DNA from: Roseomonas sp. KE2513
GTDB lineage: Bacteria > Pseudomonadota > Alphaproteobacteria > Acetobacterales > Acetobacteraceae
Reading direction: 5' to 3'
DNA length: 64,000 bases
Assembly: GCF_016107305.1 (NCBI RefSeq)
Contig: NZ_RCVR01000016.1
Span: 1-64,000, forward strand
This document shows positions 15,648-24,287 of the stretch, one piece after another. The first letter of the stretch is position 1; each line of letters starts with the position of its first letter. The position numbers and the translations under genes were made by a program. The notes below the pieces were generated by a model, which had not been told where the DNA came from, did not search any database, and worked only from the letters and a program-made list of their open reading frames with translations.

Positions 15648-16589
15648 ATGTGGGAACCGAGCCTCCGCTACCCCGATCCCGCAATCCGAGCGCTGGATGC
15701 CAGCTTCGAGCGCTACCACCTCGCCCTCGCGGGGGTGGAGCGCCTCTACACGGGCTGCCGCTGGGCCGAGGGGCCGGTCTGGTTCGGCGCCTGGCGCAGC
15801 CTGCTGTTCAGCGACGTGCCGAACGACCGCATCCTCCTCTGGAGCGAGGCCACCGGCACGGTCTCGACCTTCCGTGCGCCCTCCAACCACGCGAACGGCA
15901 ACACGCGGGATCGCGAGGGGCGCCTCGTCACCTGCGAGCACGGCGGCGAGACCGGTGGCCGCCGCGTGACGCGCACGGAGCATGACGGCGCGATCACCGT
16001 GCTGCTCGACTCCTTCGAGGGCAAACGGCTGAACTCGCCCAACGACGTGGTGGTCAGGTCGGACGGCTCCATCTGGTTCACCGACCCGCCCTTCGGCATC
16101 CTCGGCTACTACCAGGGCGTGAAGGCGGAGCAGGAGCTGCCCGCCCGGATCTACCGGATCGACGGCGCCACGGGCCGCGCGACGGTGGTGGCGGACGACG
16201 TGAACGGCCCCAACGGGCTCGCCTTCTCGCCGGACGAGAGCAAGCTCTATGTCATCGAATCCCGCGCCCGTCCGCGCAACATTCGCGTCTTCGACTTGGC
16301 GGGCGATGCCCTGCGCAACAGCCGCGTGCTGGTGGAGGCCGGGACCGGCACGCCGGACGGCTTCCGCGTGGACGTGGACGGCAATCTGTGGTGCGGCTGG
16401 GGCATGGACCCCGAGCAGGACGGGGTGCGCGTGTTCAACCCGGCCGGCGAGCCGATCGGCCATATCCACCTGCCGGAGCGCTGCGCCAACCTCGCCTTCG
16501 GCGGGCGGCACAGAAACCGGCTCTTCATGGCCTCCTGCCATTCTCTCTACGCACTCTACGTCAACACGCAGGGAACGCCCGGCGGCTAG
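15648..16589 (+). CDS. SMP-30/gluconolactonase family lactone hydrolase
   Basis: 313 residues. Six-bladed beta-propeller of the SMP-30/LRE type: AEGPVWFGAWRSLLFSDVPN with the metal-binding Glu, NSPNDVVVRSDGSIWFTDPP with the metal-binding Asn, GPNGLAFSPDESKLYVIES, and DGFRVDVDGNLWCGWG with the catalytic Asp. These enzymes use one divalent metal to open sugar or aliphatic lactones. ATG 15648 is used; a TTG at 15639 would overlap the stop of the CMD gene. No signal peptide is seen, so it is likely cytosolic. It acts in the same transcription unit as the CMD-family gene and a Bug protein. Confidence 0.9.
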   Translation: MWEPSLRYPDPAIRALDASFERYHLALAGVERLYTGCRWAEGPVWFGAWRSLLFSDVPNDRILLWSEATGTVSTFRAPSNHANGNTRDREGRLVTCEHGGETGGRRVTRTEHDGAITVLLDSFEGKRLNSPNDVVVRSDGSIWFTDPPFGILGYYQGVKAEQELPARIYRIDGATGRATVVADDVNGPNGLAFSPDESKLYVIESRARPRNIRVFDLAGDALRNSRVLVEAGTGTPDGFRVDVDGNLWCGWGMDPEQDGVRVFNPAGEPIGHIHLPERCANLAFGGRHRNRLFMASCHSLYALYVNTQGTPGG

Positions 16590-16628
16590 CCGGCCTCCCG
16601 CGCACCAAGGCCTCGAGGACAAGAACCC

Positions 16629-17618
16629 ATGATCACCCGCCGCCAGCTCGCCCAGCTGATCCCCGCCGCCGCCCTGCCGCTCGTGCCGCCGCTGGCCCGG
16701 CCGGCCATCGCGCAGTCCGCGCGTGTTCCGGAAGGCCCCATCCGCCTGGTCGTGCCCTTCCCGCCGGGGGGGCCGAACGACCTCGTCGCCCGCGTGCTCG
16801 GCCAGAAGCTGGGCGCCGTCCTTGACCGCAATGTCGTCGTCGAGAACCGCTCGGGGGCGGGCGGCGTCATCGGTACGGACAACGTGGCGAAGGCGGCGCC
16901 CGACGGCCGCAGCCTCTGCCTCACGAGTGCCGGCGCCATCGCCATCTCGCCCGTCCTCGGCGCGCCCATGCCCTTCGACGTGGCAAAGGACCTCGCGCCG
17001 ATCACGCTCGTCGCACTGATGCCCGAGATGCTGGCCGTGCCCACCGCGCTTCCCGTGAACTCGGTGGCGGAGTTGGTGGACTACGCGAAGCGGAACCCGG
17101 GCAAGCTGAACTACGGCTCCTCCGGCATCGGCTCCATGCCGCATCTGGCCGGGGAAGCCTTCCGCGCCGCGGCGGGGATCGACATCACCCATGTGCCCTA
17201 TCGTGGCGCCGCGCCGGCCGTGACGGACCTCATCGCCGGGCAGGTGCAGATGATGTTCGCGGACATCCCGGCCATGCTGTCCCAGGTGCAGGGCGGCGGC
17301 CTCAAGCCGCTGGCCATCGCGAGTGGCGAGCGGACGCCCCTGCTGCCGCAGACGCCCACCATGGCGGAAGCCGGCGTGCCCGTGATCGCGGATAACTGGT
17401 ACGGGCTCGTCACCTCCTCCAAGGTTCCCGCCCCGCTCCAGGCGCTGCTGCACGACGCCGCCGCAAAGGCGCTGCGGGACCCCGACCTGGTGAAGTCCTA
17501 TGGCGAGCAAGGCGCCCGGCCCGTGGGTGGCAGCCAGGAGGAGTTCCGCGACTTCATCGCGAAGGAGAGCGCGCGCTGGGGCGAGGTCGGGCGCCGCGCC
17601 AACATCACGATGGACTGA
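16629..17618 (+). CDS. tripartite tricarboxylate transporter (Bug/TctC) substrate-binding protein
   Basis: 329 residues with a Tat-like leader (MITRRQLAQLIPAAALPL, cleavage near AIAQS). Family marks: GPIRLVVPFPPGGPNDLVAR, NRSGAGGVIGT, AAPDGRSLCL, LNYGSSGIGSMPHLAGEAF, THVPYRGAAPAVTDL and the C-terminal EFRDFIAKESARWGEVGRRA. It is a periplasmic binder of a small carboxylate and is 39 bases downstream of the SMP-30 gene in the same direction. No membrane subunits are nearby, so it must share a TctAB permease encoded elsewhere. Confidence 0.9.
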   Translation: MITRRQLAQLIPAAALPLVPPLARPAIAQSARVPEGPIRLVVPFPPGGPNDLVARVLGQKLGAVLDRNVVVENRSGAGGVIGTDNVAKAAPDGRSLCLTSAGAIAISPVLGAPMPFDVAKDLAPITLVALMPEMLAVPTALPVNSVAELVDYAKRNPGKLNYGSSGIGSMPHLAGEAFRAAAGIDITHVPYRGAAPAVTDLIAGQVQMMFADIPAMLSQVQGGGLKPLAIASGERTPLLPQTPTMAEAGVPVIADNWYGLVTSSKVPAPLQALLHDAAAKALRDPDLVKSYGEQGARPVGGSQEEFRDFIAKESARWGEVGRRANITMD

Positions 17619-17695
17619 GACGTCCCGTCCTTCTTGTGCGGCCCGCCGAGGCAGGCGCGGCCGCGACGCGGCAGAACAGGTGATCGGATCGCAGC

Positions 17696-18496
17696 ATGGC
17701 AGGACGTCTCGAGGGCAAGGTCGCCGTCATCACGGGCGCGGGCTCGGTGGGCACGGGGTGGGGCAATGGTCGTGCCGCTGCCGTGCTCTTCGCGCGGGAA
17801 GGCGCGCTGGTCTACGGCGTGGACAAGAACATGGCGGCCATGGAGGAGACCGCCGCCCGCATCCGCGAGGAGGGCGGTCGCTTCGCCATGGGCGCCTGCG
17901 ACGTGATGAGCAGTGCGTCCATCGCCGCCATGGTCGAGGCCGCGATGGGGGAGTACGGCCGCATCGACATCCTCGTGAACAATGTCGGCGGCTCCGCCAA
18001 GGGCGGCCCGGTGGAGATGAGTGAGGAGGTCTGGGACACGCAGATCGACTACAATCTCAAAAGTGTCTTCCTGACCTGCAAGCACGTCCTGCCCGTCATG
18101 GAGCGCCAGGGCGGCGGCGCGATCGTCAACACCGCCTCCACCTCCGGTATCCGCTGGACGGGGGCGGCGCAGGTCGCCTACGCGGCGTCCAAGGCCGGGA
18201 TCATCCAGTTCTCGCGCGTGGTGGCGGTTGAGTACGCCGCCCGCAACATCCGGGTGAACACGGTGGTGCCGGGCCAGATGCATACGCCGATGGTGGAGAC
18301 GCGGTTGGCCGGACAGCGCGCGGGCGGCGACGTGGCGGCGCTTCTCGCCGCCCGCGTGAAGCGCATCCCGCTGGGCTTCGCGGGCGATGGGCGCGACACC
18401 GCGAATGCCGCGCTGTTCCTCGCCTCCGACGAGGCGCGCTTCATCACCGGAACGGAGATCGTGGTGGACGGCGGCATGTCCGTTCGCTGCGACTGA
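17696..18496 (+). CDS. SDR family NAD(P)-dependent oxidoreductase
   Basis: 266 residues. Cofactor loop GAGSVGTGWGNGR is longer than in ordinary SDRs and resembles that of the SDR at 12288. NNVGG, Ser in NTASTSGIR, and YAASKAG supply the catalytic triad, and the C-terminus ITGTEIVVDGG is typical. It is the last gene of the rightward CMD/SMP-30/Bug cassette, 77 bases after the Bug gene. Likely role: dehydrogenation of a hydroxylated intermediate taken up through the adjacent binding protein. Substrate unknown. Confidence 0.88.
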   Translation: MAGRLEGKVAVITGAGSVGTGWGNGRAAAVLFAREGALVYGVDKNMAAMEETAARIREEGGRFAMGACDVMSSASIAAMVEAAMGEYGRIDILVNNVGGSAKGGPVEMSEEVWDTQIDYNLKSVFLTCKHVLPVMERQGGGAIVNTASTSGIRWTGAAQVAYAASKAGIIQFSRVVAVEYAARNIRVNTVVPGQMHTPMVETRLAGQRAGGDVAALLAARVKRIPLGFAGDGRDTANAALFLASDEARFITGTEIVVDGGMSVRCD

Positions 18497-18749
18497 ACAG
18501 GGGGAGGAAGCGCTTAGGCGAGGGCGGCGGCAGGAAGCGCGGACTGGTGCACATGGCCATGATCCGCGCGCCCGCTTCCCTCACATGATTGCCGAACCTT
18601 CACCCCGGCGAGCCCGCCGGAACGGCTGTTCCACGCTCTCTGCACACGTCCTGACCCCGCGGATCGCACGGCTGAAAGATGGTCGGGAGCCCTGCGTTGG
18701 CAGGGCATCGCGGCAGGGTGGCCAGCGTATGCCTGGGAAGAGCGGTGGT

Positions 18750-19544
18750 TCAGGGTGCCGCCACCCCCGCGCCGCGCTGCAGGCGCTCCATCGAGACGGT
18801 GATCTCCCGGCTCGCCTCCTTCAGGGCTGGCACGAGTTCCTCGGTCAGGGCGCGATGGTTCACCGCGGAGCGGAAGTAGCTGAGGCCGATCGTGCCCGCG
18901 ACCGCCCCGCCGAGGAGGATCGGCACGGCCACCGTGTCAGAGGAGCGCGGCTCCACCCGCGGGTCGCGCAGTGCATAACCCTGCTGCCGCACGCTGCCGA
19001 CGATGCCGCGGATCGTGCGCTCCAAACTCGGCGGGTTGCTCTCGGGATCGGCTGAGGCCGCGAGCATGCGGACGAGGATCCGCCGCTCCGTATCCGGGCA
19101 CCACCCGATATAGGCCCGGCCGAGCGCGCGGGTGACGAGGCTGAGATGCGACCCGACCGTGCTGTGGAAGGGCGAGACCGCGCTGTCCGCGATGGTGCTG
19201 ACGCTGATCGCCATCCGCGCGCCGTCCAGCACGGCGATGGCGGCGGGCCAGCGCAGGCGGCGCGTCAGGTCCGCGGCCCAGGGCCGCCCGGCCTCCGCTA
19301 CCAGCGGCCCGCCGTGGTAGCCGGCGCTGAGGGAGAGCACGTCGGAGGTGACGTGATAGCCGAGCCCGCGGCTTCCCTTCATCACCAGCCCCGCGACGAT
19401 CAGCGTACCGAGGAGGCGCATGATGGTGGGCTTCGGCAGCCCGGTCCGGCGATGCAACTCCTCCACCGTGGTGCTGCGCTGCCGGTTCAGTTCCTTCAGG
19501 ACCGAGAGGGCGCGGAGGACGGACTGGACGGGCGGATCGCTCAG
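18750..19544 (-). CDS. IclR-family transcriptional regulator with non-standard start
   Basis: Up to 264 residues. The winged helix reads VQSVLRALSVLKELNRQRST then VEELHRRTGLPKPTIMRLLG, followed by an IclR effector domain (GRAYIGWCPDTERRIL, VAVPILLGGAVAGTIGLSYF). There is no ATG, GTG or TTG between an in-frame stop (near 19571) and GTG 19466, which would begin inside the helix-turn-helix and delete its first helix. A CTG at 19544 with GGAG about 11 bases upstream would give an intact domain; alternatively an indel in the run of six G at 19549-19554 has shifted the frame. It is next to a Bug protein on the same strand and probably controls the region up to the aldehyde dehydrogenase. Confidence 0.75.
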   Translation of the reverse strand: MSDPPVQSVLRALSVLKELNRQRSTTVEELHRRTGLPKPTIMRLLGTLIVAGLVMKGSRGLGYHVTSDVLSLSAGYHGGPLVAEAGRPWAADLTRRLRWPAAIAVLDGARMAISVSTIADSAVSPFHSTVGSHLSLVTRALGRAYIGWCPDTERRILVRMLAASADPESNPPSLERTIRGIVGSVRQQGYALRDPRVEPRSSDTVAVPILLGGAVAGTIGLSYFRSAVNHRALTEELVPALKEASREITVSMERLQRGAGVAAP

Positions 19545-19692
19545 GGCAGGGGGGCTCCGGCACGGTCACGGCGGGCGGCAGGGCTGCCGGGGCGAGCTTG
19601 CCGGTCCGCCGGGCCTGGCACAACGGAACAGCGCGGCAACGGCGCCCGCCTCTGACCATGCCGCTCCCGCTTCGCCGCCGGTGCCGCGCGGG

Positions 19693-20673
19693 TCACATGG
19701 AAATGTCGGCCTCCTTCAGCACCGGGCCCCACTTCTGCAGCTCGGAGACGATGAATGCCCTCAGGTCGGCCGGGGAGCCGCCAACGCCCTGCATGCTCAG
19801 CTTGACGAGCGCTTCCTGTCCCTTAGGGCTCCGCAGGAAGGCGTTGGTGGCCGTGTTGAGCTTGCCGATGATCTCGCCCGGCGTTCCGGCCGGTGCCGCG
19901 AGGGCGTACCAGGCGGAGGCCTCGAACCCGCGGAACCCGGCCTCCTGGACGGTCTCGACCTCCGGCAGGTCGCCTGACCGCTGGGCAGTGGTGACGGCAA
20001 GGGCGCGGGCTTTCCCATCCTGCACCACCGGCACGTAGGAGGGCAGGAAGTCCATCGCGAGGTCGATCTGCCCGCCTACGAGGTCGTTCACCACCTGTGC
20101 GGTGCCGCGGTACGGCACGCTCGTCAGGCTGATCCCGAGTTCCTTCTCCAGCAGAAGGGCGGTGATGTGGCCGAGGGTTCCGTTGCCCGGGACGCCCACC
20201 GTGAGCTTGCCGGGGTTCGCCCGCGCATGGACTACCAGCTCCCTAATATCCCTGACCGGCAGCGACGTCTTGGCCGCGACGATCAAGGGAGACTTGGCGA
20301 TCAGGACGACCGGCGCGAAGGCCTGCTCGGGATCGAAGGACAGGCTCTTGTAGATCAGCTTGTTGTTCGCCAACGGCCCCGGCGTGCCGAACAGGATCGT
20401 GTTGCCGTCGGGCGCGGCCCTGGCGACGGCGGCCGCGCCGATGTTCCCGCCCGCGCCGGCCCGGTTGTCGACGACGAATTGTTGGCCCAGCGCCTCGCTC
20501 AAGTATTGAGCGAGCGCGCGCGCCAGCAGGTCGGTGCCCCCGCCGGCGGAGAAGGGCAGGACCATGGTGACGGGGCGCGACGGCCAGGCCTGGGCCCAGC
20601 CGGGCCTGGGCGCCGTCCAGAGCCCGGCCGTGCCGATGGCGAGCGCGGCCCGACGAGTGACGCATGCCTTCAT
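19693..20673 (-). CDS. tripartite tricarboxylate transporter (Bug/TctC) substrate-binding protein
   Basis: 326 residues, signal peptide (MKACVTRRAALAIGTAG, cleavage near GWAQA). Family marks: WPSRPVTMVLPFSAGGGTDL, VVDNRAGAGGNIGA, AAPDGNTILF, VGVPGNGTLGHITALLLEKE, TSVPYRGTAQVVNDLVGG, ASAWYALAAPAGTPGEII. It is divergent from an aldehyde dehydrogenase over a 256-base region that contains a strong palindrome. Periplasmic binder of a small acid or aldehyde-derived acid; ligand unknown. Confidence 0.9.
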   Translation of the reverse strand: MKACVTRRAALAIGTAGLWTAPRPGWAQAWPSRPVTMVLPFSAGGGTDLLARALAQYLSEALGQQFVVDNRAGAGGNIGAAAVARAAPDGNTILFGTPGPLANNKLIYKSLSFDPEQAFAPVVLIAKSPLIVAAKTSLPVRDIRELVVHARANPGKLTVGVPGNGTLGHITALLLEKELGISLTSVPYRGTAQVVNDLVGGQIDLAMDFLPSYVPVVQDGKARALAVTTAQRSGDLPEVETVQEAGFRGFEASAWYALAAPAGTPGEIIGKLNTATNAFLRSPKGQEALVKLSMQGVGGSPADLRAFIVSELQKWGPVLKEADISM

Positions 20674-20761
20674 GGTGTCCTCCCTCGCGGCGCTGGGGCT
20701 CCGCCGCTTGTTGCGGGCATCCTAACCGGATCGATCGCGCGCGCTGCGCCATTGTACGGGA

Positions 20762-20778
20762 ATTCCGGGATCCGGAAT
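20762..20778. promoter_or_regulatory. 17-bp palindrome, candidate IclR operator
   Basis: ATTCCGG-GAT-CCGGAAT is a perfect inverted repeat with 7-base arms and a 3-base centre. It lies between the divergent Bug gene (start 20673) and aldehyde dehydrogenase gene (start 20930), with IclR genes on both sides (18750 and 22485). Many IclR-family sites are short palindromes of this size. The rest of the 256-base gap shows no gene. Confidence 0.45.
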
Positions 20779-20929
20779 GCGGCCACTCCCGGCTCGACGC
20801 GCCGGCCGCTTCGGCTAGCCTCGGCGCCGGGAACGTCGAGGGAACCGCCAGGGGCGACATCGGTCGCGCGGGCGGCCGCGTGCACCCGCTGCCCCGGATA
20901 GGGCAGGCACCTCTGGGGGCAAGGGCGCC

Positions 20930-22354
20930 ATGGAACGGCTGAAATTCTACATCGACGGCGCCTGGGTGGAGCCGACCACGCCCGCGACCCTGGGGGTGGT
21001 CAACCCCGCGACCGAGGAGGTCTTCGCCCGGATCAGCCTCGGCTCCGCGCCGGACGTGGACCGGGCTGTCGCGGCCGCGCGCCGGGCCTTTCCCGCCTAT
21101 GCCGCGACGAGCGTGGAGGAGCGCCTGCGCCTTCTCCGGCGGATCGTCGAGGGGTTCCGGGCGCGCCTGCCGGAGCTCGCGCGCACGATGACCCTTGAGA
21201 TGGGCGCCCCCATCACCTTCGCGACCGAGCGGCAGGCGACCGTCGCGCTCTTCCATTTCGAGGAAGCGGTGCGGGTGCTCGAACGCTACAGGTTCGAGGA
21301 GCGGATGGGGAACGGGATCATCCGCCGTGAGCCGATCGGCGTCTGCGGGCTGATCACGCCCTGGAACTGGCCGCTGAACCAGGTGGGCTCCAAGGTTGCC
21401 CCCGCGCTCGCGACCGGCTGCACCGTCGTCCTGAAGCCGAGCGAGGTCGCGCCGCTCAGCGCCATGCTCTTCGCGGAGATTGTCCACGAGGCCGGTGTCC
21501 CTGCCGGCGTCTTCAACCTCGTGAACGGCGACGGGCCGACGGTGGGCGAGGCGATCGCCGCCCATCCCGGGATCGACATGGTGTCCTTCACGGGGTCAAC
21601 GGCGGCGGGCGTGCGGGTGGCGAAGCTGGCAGCGGATACGGTCAAGCGCGTGGCGCAGGAGCTGGGCGGCAAGTCAGCCAACATTATCCTCCCCGATGCC
21701 GAGCTGAGGGGCGCCGTGATCGAGGGCGTCCATGCCAGCTACACGAATGCCGGCCAGAACTGCCAGTCTCCCACGCGCATGCTCATCCCGCGGGCGCAGC
21801 GCGAGGCGGCGTTCGAGGCGGCGCGCGAGGCTGCCGCCGCCGTCCGCCTCGGCGACCCTCTCGATCCCGCCTGCACGATGGGGCCGCTGGTAAGCGGGGC
21901 GCAGTTCGAGAAGGTGCAGGACTTCATCCAGTCGGCGATCGACGAAGGGGCGACCCTGGTGGTCGGCGGACCAGGACGGCCGGCGGAGCTCAACCACGGA
22001 TACTACGTTCGCCCGACCGTCTTCGGCGACGTGACGCCGGGGATGCGGATCGCCCGGGAGGAAATCTTCGGCCCCGTGCTGTCCATCATGAACTACGACA
22101 GCGAGGATGAGGCGGTCGAGATGGCCAACGACACGCCCTTCGGTCTCGCGGGCTTCGTGCAGTCCCGCGACCCCGCACACGCGCGCGCCATCGCCAACCG
22201 GATCCGGGCAGGGCGCGTCTACATCAACGGCGCCGCGTTCGATCGCAGCCTGCCGTTCGGCGGATACAAGCAATCCGGCAACGGGCGCGAGTTCGGGGTT
22301 TTCGGGTTCGAGGAATACCTTGAGGTGAAGGCCATCCTGGGCGCGGCGGGCTAG
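20930..22354 (+). CDS. aldehyde dehydrogenase family protein
   Basis: 474 residues. It oxidises an aldehyde to the acid with NAD(P)+. Visible family features: TPWNWPLNQVGSKVAPALA, KPSEVAPLSA, the FTGSTAAG cofactor loop, the general base Glu in QELGGKSANI, the nucleophile Cys in NAGQNCQSPTR (about residue 280), EEIFGPVLS, and PFGGYKQSGNGREFG near the C-terminus. Length is normal. It is divergent from a Bug protein with a palindromic site between them, suggesting that import and oxidation of one compound are co-regulated. It is cytosolic; the substrate is not evident. Confidence 0.93.
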   Translation: MERLKFYIDGAWVEPTTPATLGVVNPATEEVFARISLGSAPDVDRAVAAARRAFPAYAATSVEERLRLLRRIVEGFRARLPELARTMTLEMGAPITFATERQATVALFHFEEAVRVLERYRFEERMGNGIIRREPIGVCGLITPWNWPLNQVGSKVAPALATGCTVVLKPSEVAPLSAMLFAEIVHEAGVPAGVFNLVNGDGPTVGEAIAAHPGIDMVSFTGSTAAGVRVAKLAADTVKRVAQELGGKSANIILPDAELRGAVIEGVHASYTNAGQNCQSPTRMLIPRAQREAAFEAAREAAAAVRLGDPLDPACTMGPLVSGAQFEKVQDFIQSAIDEGATLVVGGPGRPAELNHGYYVRPTVFGDVTPGMRIAREEIFGPVLSIMNYDSEDEAVEMANDTPFGLAGFVQSRDPAHARAIANRIRAGRVYINGAAFDRSLPFGGYKQSGNGREFGVFGFEEYLEVKAILGAAG

Positions 22355-22484
22355 CGGCGGTGCCGCCCTGCTCCCCGGCGGAGATGAGCGTGCCCGTTCG
22401 CGCGGGCTGAAGCAGAGGCACGGGCGCTCGACCACATTCTCTGCGGGGCGCTGCACGACGCATCCCGGACCGCGGCCAGATCGG

Positions 22485-23267
22485 TCAGACGAGAAGCGCG
22501 GAGATTTCCCGCGCTGTCGCCAGCATCGCCGGCACCACCTCTGCGCGAAGGGCGACGGCATCACGGCGACCGGCGTGGCTGCTGGTCGCGAGCGCCGCAA
22601 CGACGCGCCCCGTGGCATCTGCCACCGGCACGGCCGCCGAGGCGAAGCCCTCCTCCAGCTCGCCGTCGAGCACGGCGAAGCCGGCGTCCCGGCACGCCGC
22701 CACGGCACGCATCAGGGCGTCCGGCTCCGTGACTGTGTGCGGGGTGTAGCGGGGCAGCGGCGCCGCGAGATGGGCCCGCGCGGCATCGGAGGACAGGGCG
22801 GCCATCAGCACGCGCCCGGACGCGGTGGCGTGCGCGGGCATCCGGGCCGAAACCGCCAGGGCATGGCGGAAGGGCCGGTCGGCCGCCTCGGCCCGGGCGA
22901 CGTTCACGATGTCCGGCCAGTCCAGCACGCTGAGCGAGACGCTCTCGCCGAGGCGGTTGGCCAGCGCCTCCAGCGCGGGCTGCATCCGGCGGTCCAGCCC
23001 GGCGCCGCCCAGATAGGCCTGAGCCAGGCGAAGCACCTGCGGCGTTAGGGCGAAGCGGCGCCCCTGGCTCTCGGCGAAGCCGAGTTCCACCAGGGTCATC
23101 AGCAGCCGCCTCGCGACCGCGCGGTCGAGCCCGGCGCGCGACGCGACCTCGGACAGCGTCAGCCGGCCCGCGCCCGGACCGAAGGCGCCGATGACGTCCA
23201 GCCCGCGCGCGAAGGACGTCACGAAGCCCCGGCTCCGGATCTCCTCGCCCGCGGCCTCAGTCGACAC
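22485..23267 (-). CDS. IclR-family transcriptional regulator (PcaR/PobR-like)
   Basis: 260 residues. Winged helix at about 15-80 (FVTSFARGLDVIGAF, LTLSEVASRAGLDRAVARRL), then the effector domain (ATASGRVLMAAL, ELEEGFASAAVPVADATGRV). The opening resembles the PcaR/PobR/CatR branch, which often senses aromatic acids, but the ligand is not proven. The start GTG 23267 overlaps the stop of the upstream Bug gene by 11 bases, so the regulator is translated with FAD oxidoreductase and Bug genes (leftward operon from 25577). Confidence 0.9.
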   Translation of the reverse strand: MSTEAAGEEIRSRGFVTSFARGLDVIGAFGPGAGRLTLSEVASRAGLDRAVARRLLMTLVELGFAESQGRRFALTPQVLRLAQAYLGGAGLDRRMQPALEALANRLGESVSLSVLDWPDIVNVARAEAADRPFRHALAVSARMPAHATASGRVLMAALSSDAARAHLAAPLPRYTPHTVTEPDALMRAVAACRDAGFAVLDGELEEGFASAAVPVADATGRVVAALATSSHAGRRDAVALRAEVVPAMLATAREISALLV

Positions 23268-24258
23268 GAATGTTCCGCTCCTTCACCAGCACCCCCCAGC
23301 GGCGGAACTCCTCGGGCACCATCGTCGCGAAATCCGCGTTGGACCGGCTGGCCGGCACGGCGCCGAAGCCCGTGATGCGGGCGCGGATGGCGGGATCGGC
23401 CATCGCTTCCGCCAGGATGGCCGAGAGCCGCGCGGCGGCGGCCGGCGGTACGCTGCGGGGCGCGAACATCGCCTGCCAGCCGTCCACCTCGATGCCGGGG
23501 AAGCCCGCCTCCGCCAGGGTGGGAACCTCCGGCAGTTCCGGCAACCGCGCTGCCCCGGCCACCGCGAGCGCCCGCAGCGTGCCGGCTCGCAGATGCGGCA
23601 GCACGGAGGAGAGGGTGAGGAAGCCGAGATCCACCTGCCCGCCGAGCAGGTCCGGCATCAGCACGCCTTCGCCGCGATAGACCACCGGTTCCAGCTCCAC
23701 GCCGGCACCCTGGTTGAACAGCTCCGCCGTCATGTGGGACAGCGTGCCGTAGCCGCTGTTCGCCGCCGACAGGCCCTTCGGCCGCGTCTTCGCCGCCGCG
23801 ACGAGCGCGGCCACGTCCGTGAACCGAGAGCCGGATGGCACGACAAGGAGGAAGGGCGTCGAGGCGATCTGCGCGAGCGGCGTGAAGTCCCGCACGACGT
23901 CGTAGCCCACGGGCTGGGCCTGCAGGTGCGGCACGATGGTCATGCTGATGCTGCCGAACAGGAGGGTGTGGGGGTCGTTCGCCCCGGCCGCCGCGGCCAC
24001 GCCGATGACGCCGCCGGCGCCGGCCCGGTTCTCGACCACGACCGGCTGGCCCAGCTTCGGCCCGAGCACCTGCTCGCCGAGCATGCGGGCCAGGCCGTCC
24101 GCCGGCCCGCCTGCCGCGAAGGGCACGATGATCCTGATAGGGCGGCTCGGCCAGGCCGCGCCCGACTGCGCGCGGGCGGCGGGAGAAGCAGCGAGCAGCG
24201 CGAGGCCCGTGGAGAGCAGCGACCGGCGCCCGAGGGCGGATTGGCTGGGCTTGTTCAT
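23257..24258 (-). CDS. tripartite tricarboxylate transporter (Bug/TctC) substrate-binding protein
   Basis: 333 residues, signal peptide with GRRSLLSTGLALLAASPAARA. Family marks: WPSRPIRIIVPFAAGGPADGL, VVENRAGAGGVIGV, ANSGYGTLSHMTAELF, YRGEGVLMPDLLGGQVDLGF and a C-terminal PEEFRRWGVLVKERNIRVD. It is sandwiched between an FAD-dependent oxidoreductase (upstream, 29 bases) and an IclR regulator (downstream, overlapping), so the three form one unit. Ligand unknown. Confidence 0.9.
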   Translation of the reverse strand: MNKPSQSALGRRSLLSTGLALLAASPAARAQSGAAWPSRPIRIIVPFAAGGPADGLARMLGEQVLGPKLGQPVVVENRAGAGGVIGVAAAAGANDPHTLLFGSISMTIVPHLQAQPVGYDVVRDFTPLAQIASTPFLLVVPSGSRFTDVAALVAAAKTRPKGLSAANSGYGTLSHMTAELFNQGAGVELEPVVYRGEGVLMPDLLGGQVDLGFLTLSSVLPHLRAGTLRALAVAGAARLPELPEVPTLAEAGFPGIEVDGWQAMFAPRSVPPAAAARLSAILAEAMADPAIRARITGFGAVPASRSNADFATMVPEEFRRWGVLVKERNIRVD

Positions 24259-24287
24259 CGTTATCCTCCGTCTCCGTGAAGCCGGTC

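Noticed and set aside
15531-17510. Long leftward open frame opposite the SMP-30 and Bug genes
   Set aside because: Composition rich in Arg, Gly, His and Asp with no family motifs; it is the antisense shadow of well-recognised plus-strand genes in high-GC DNA.
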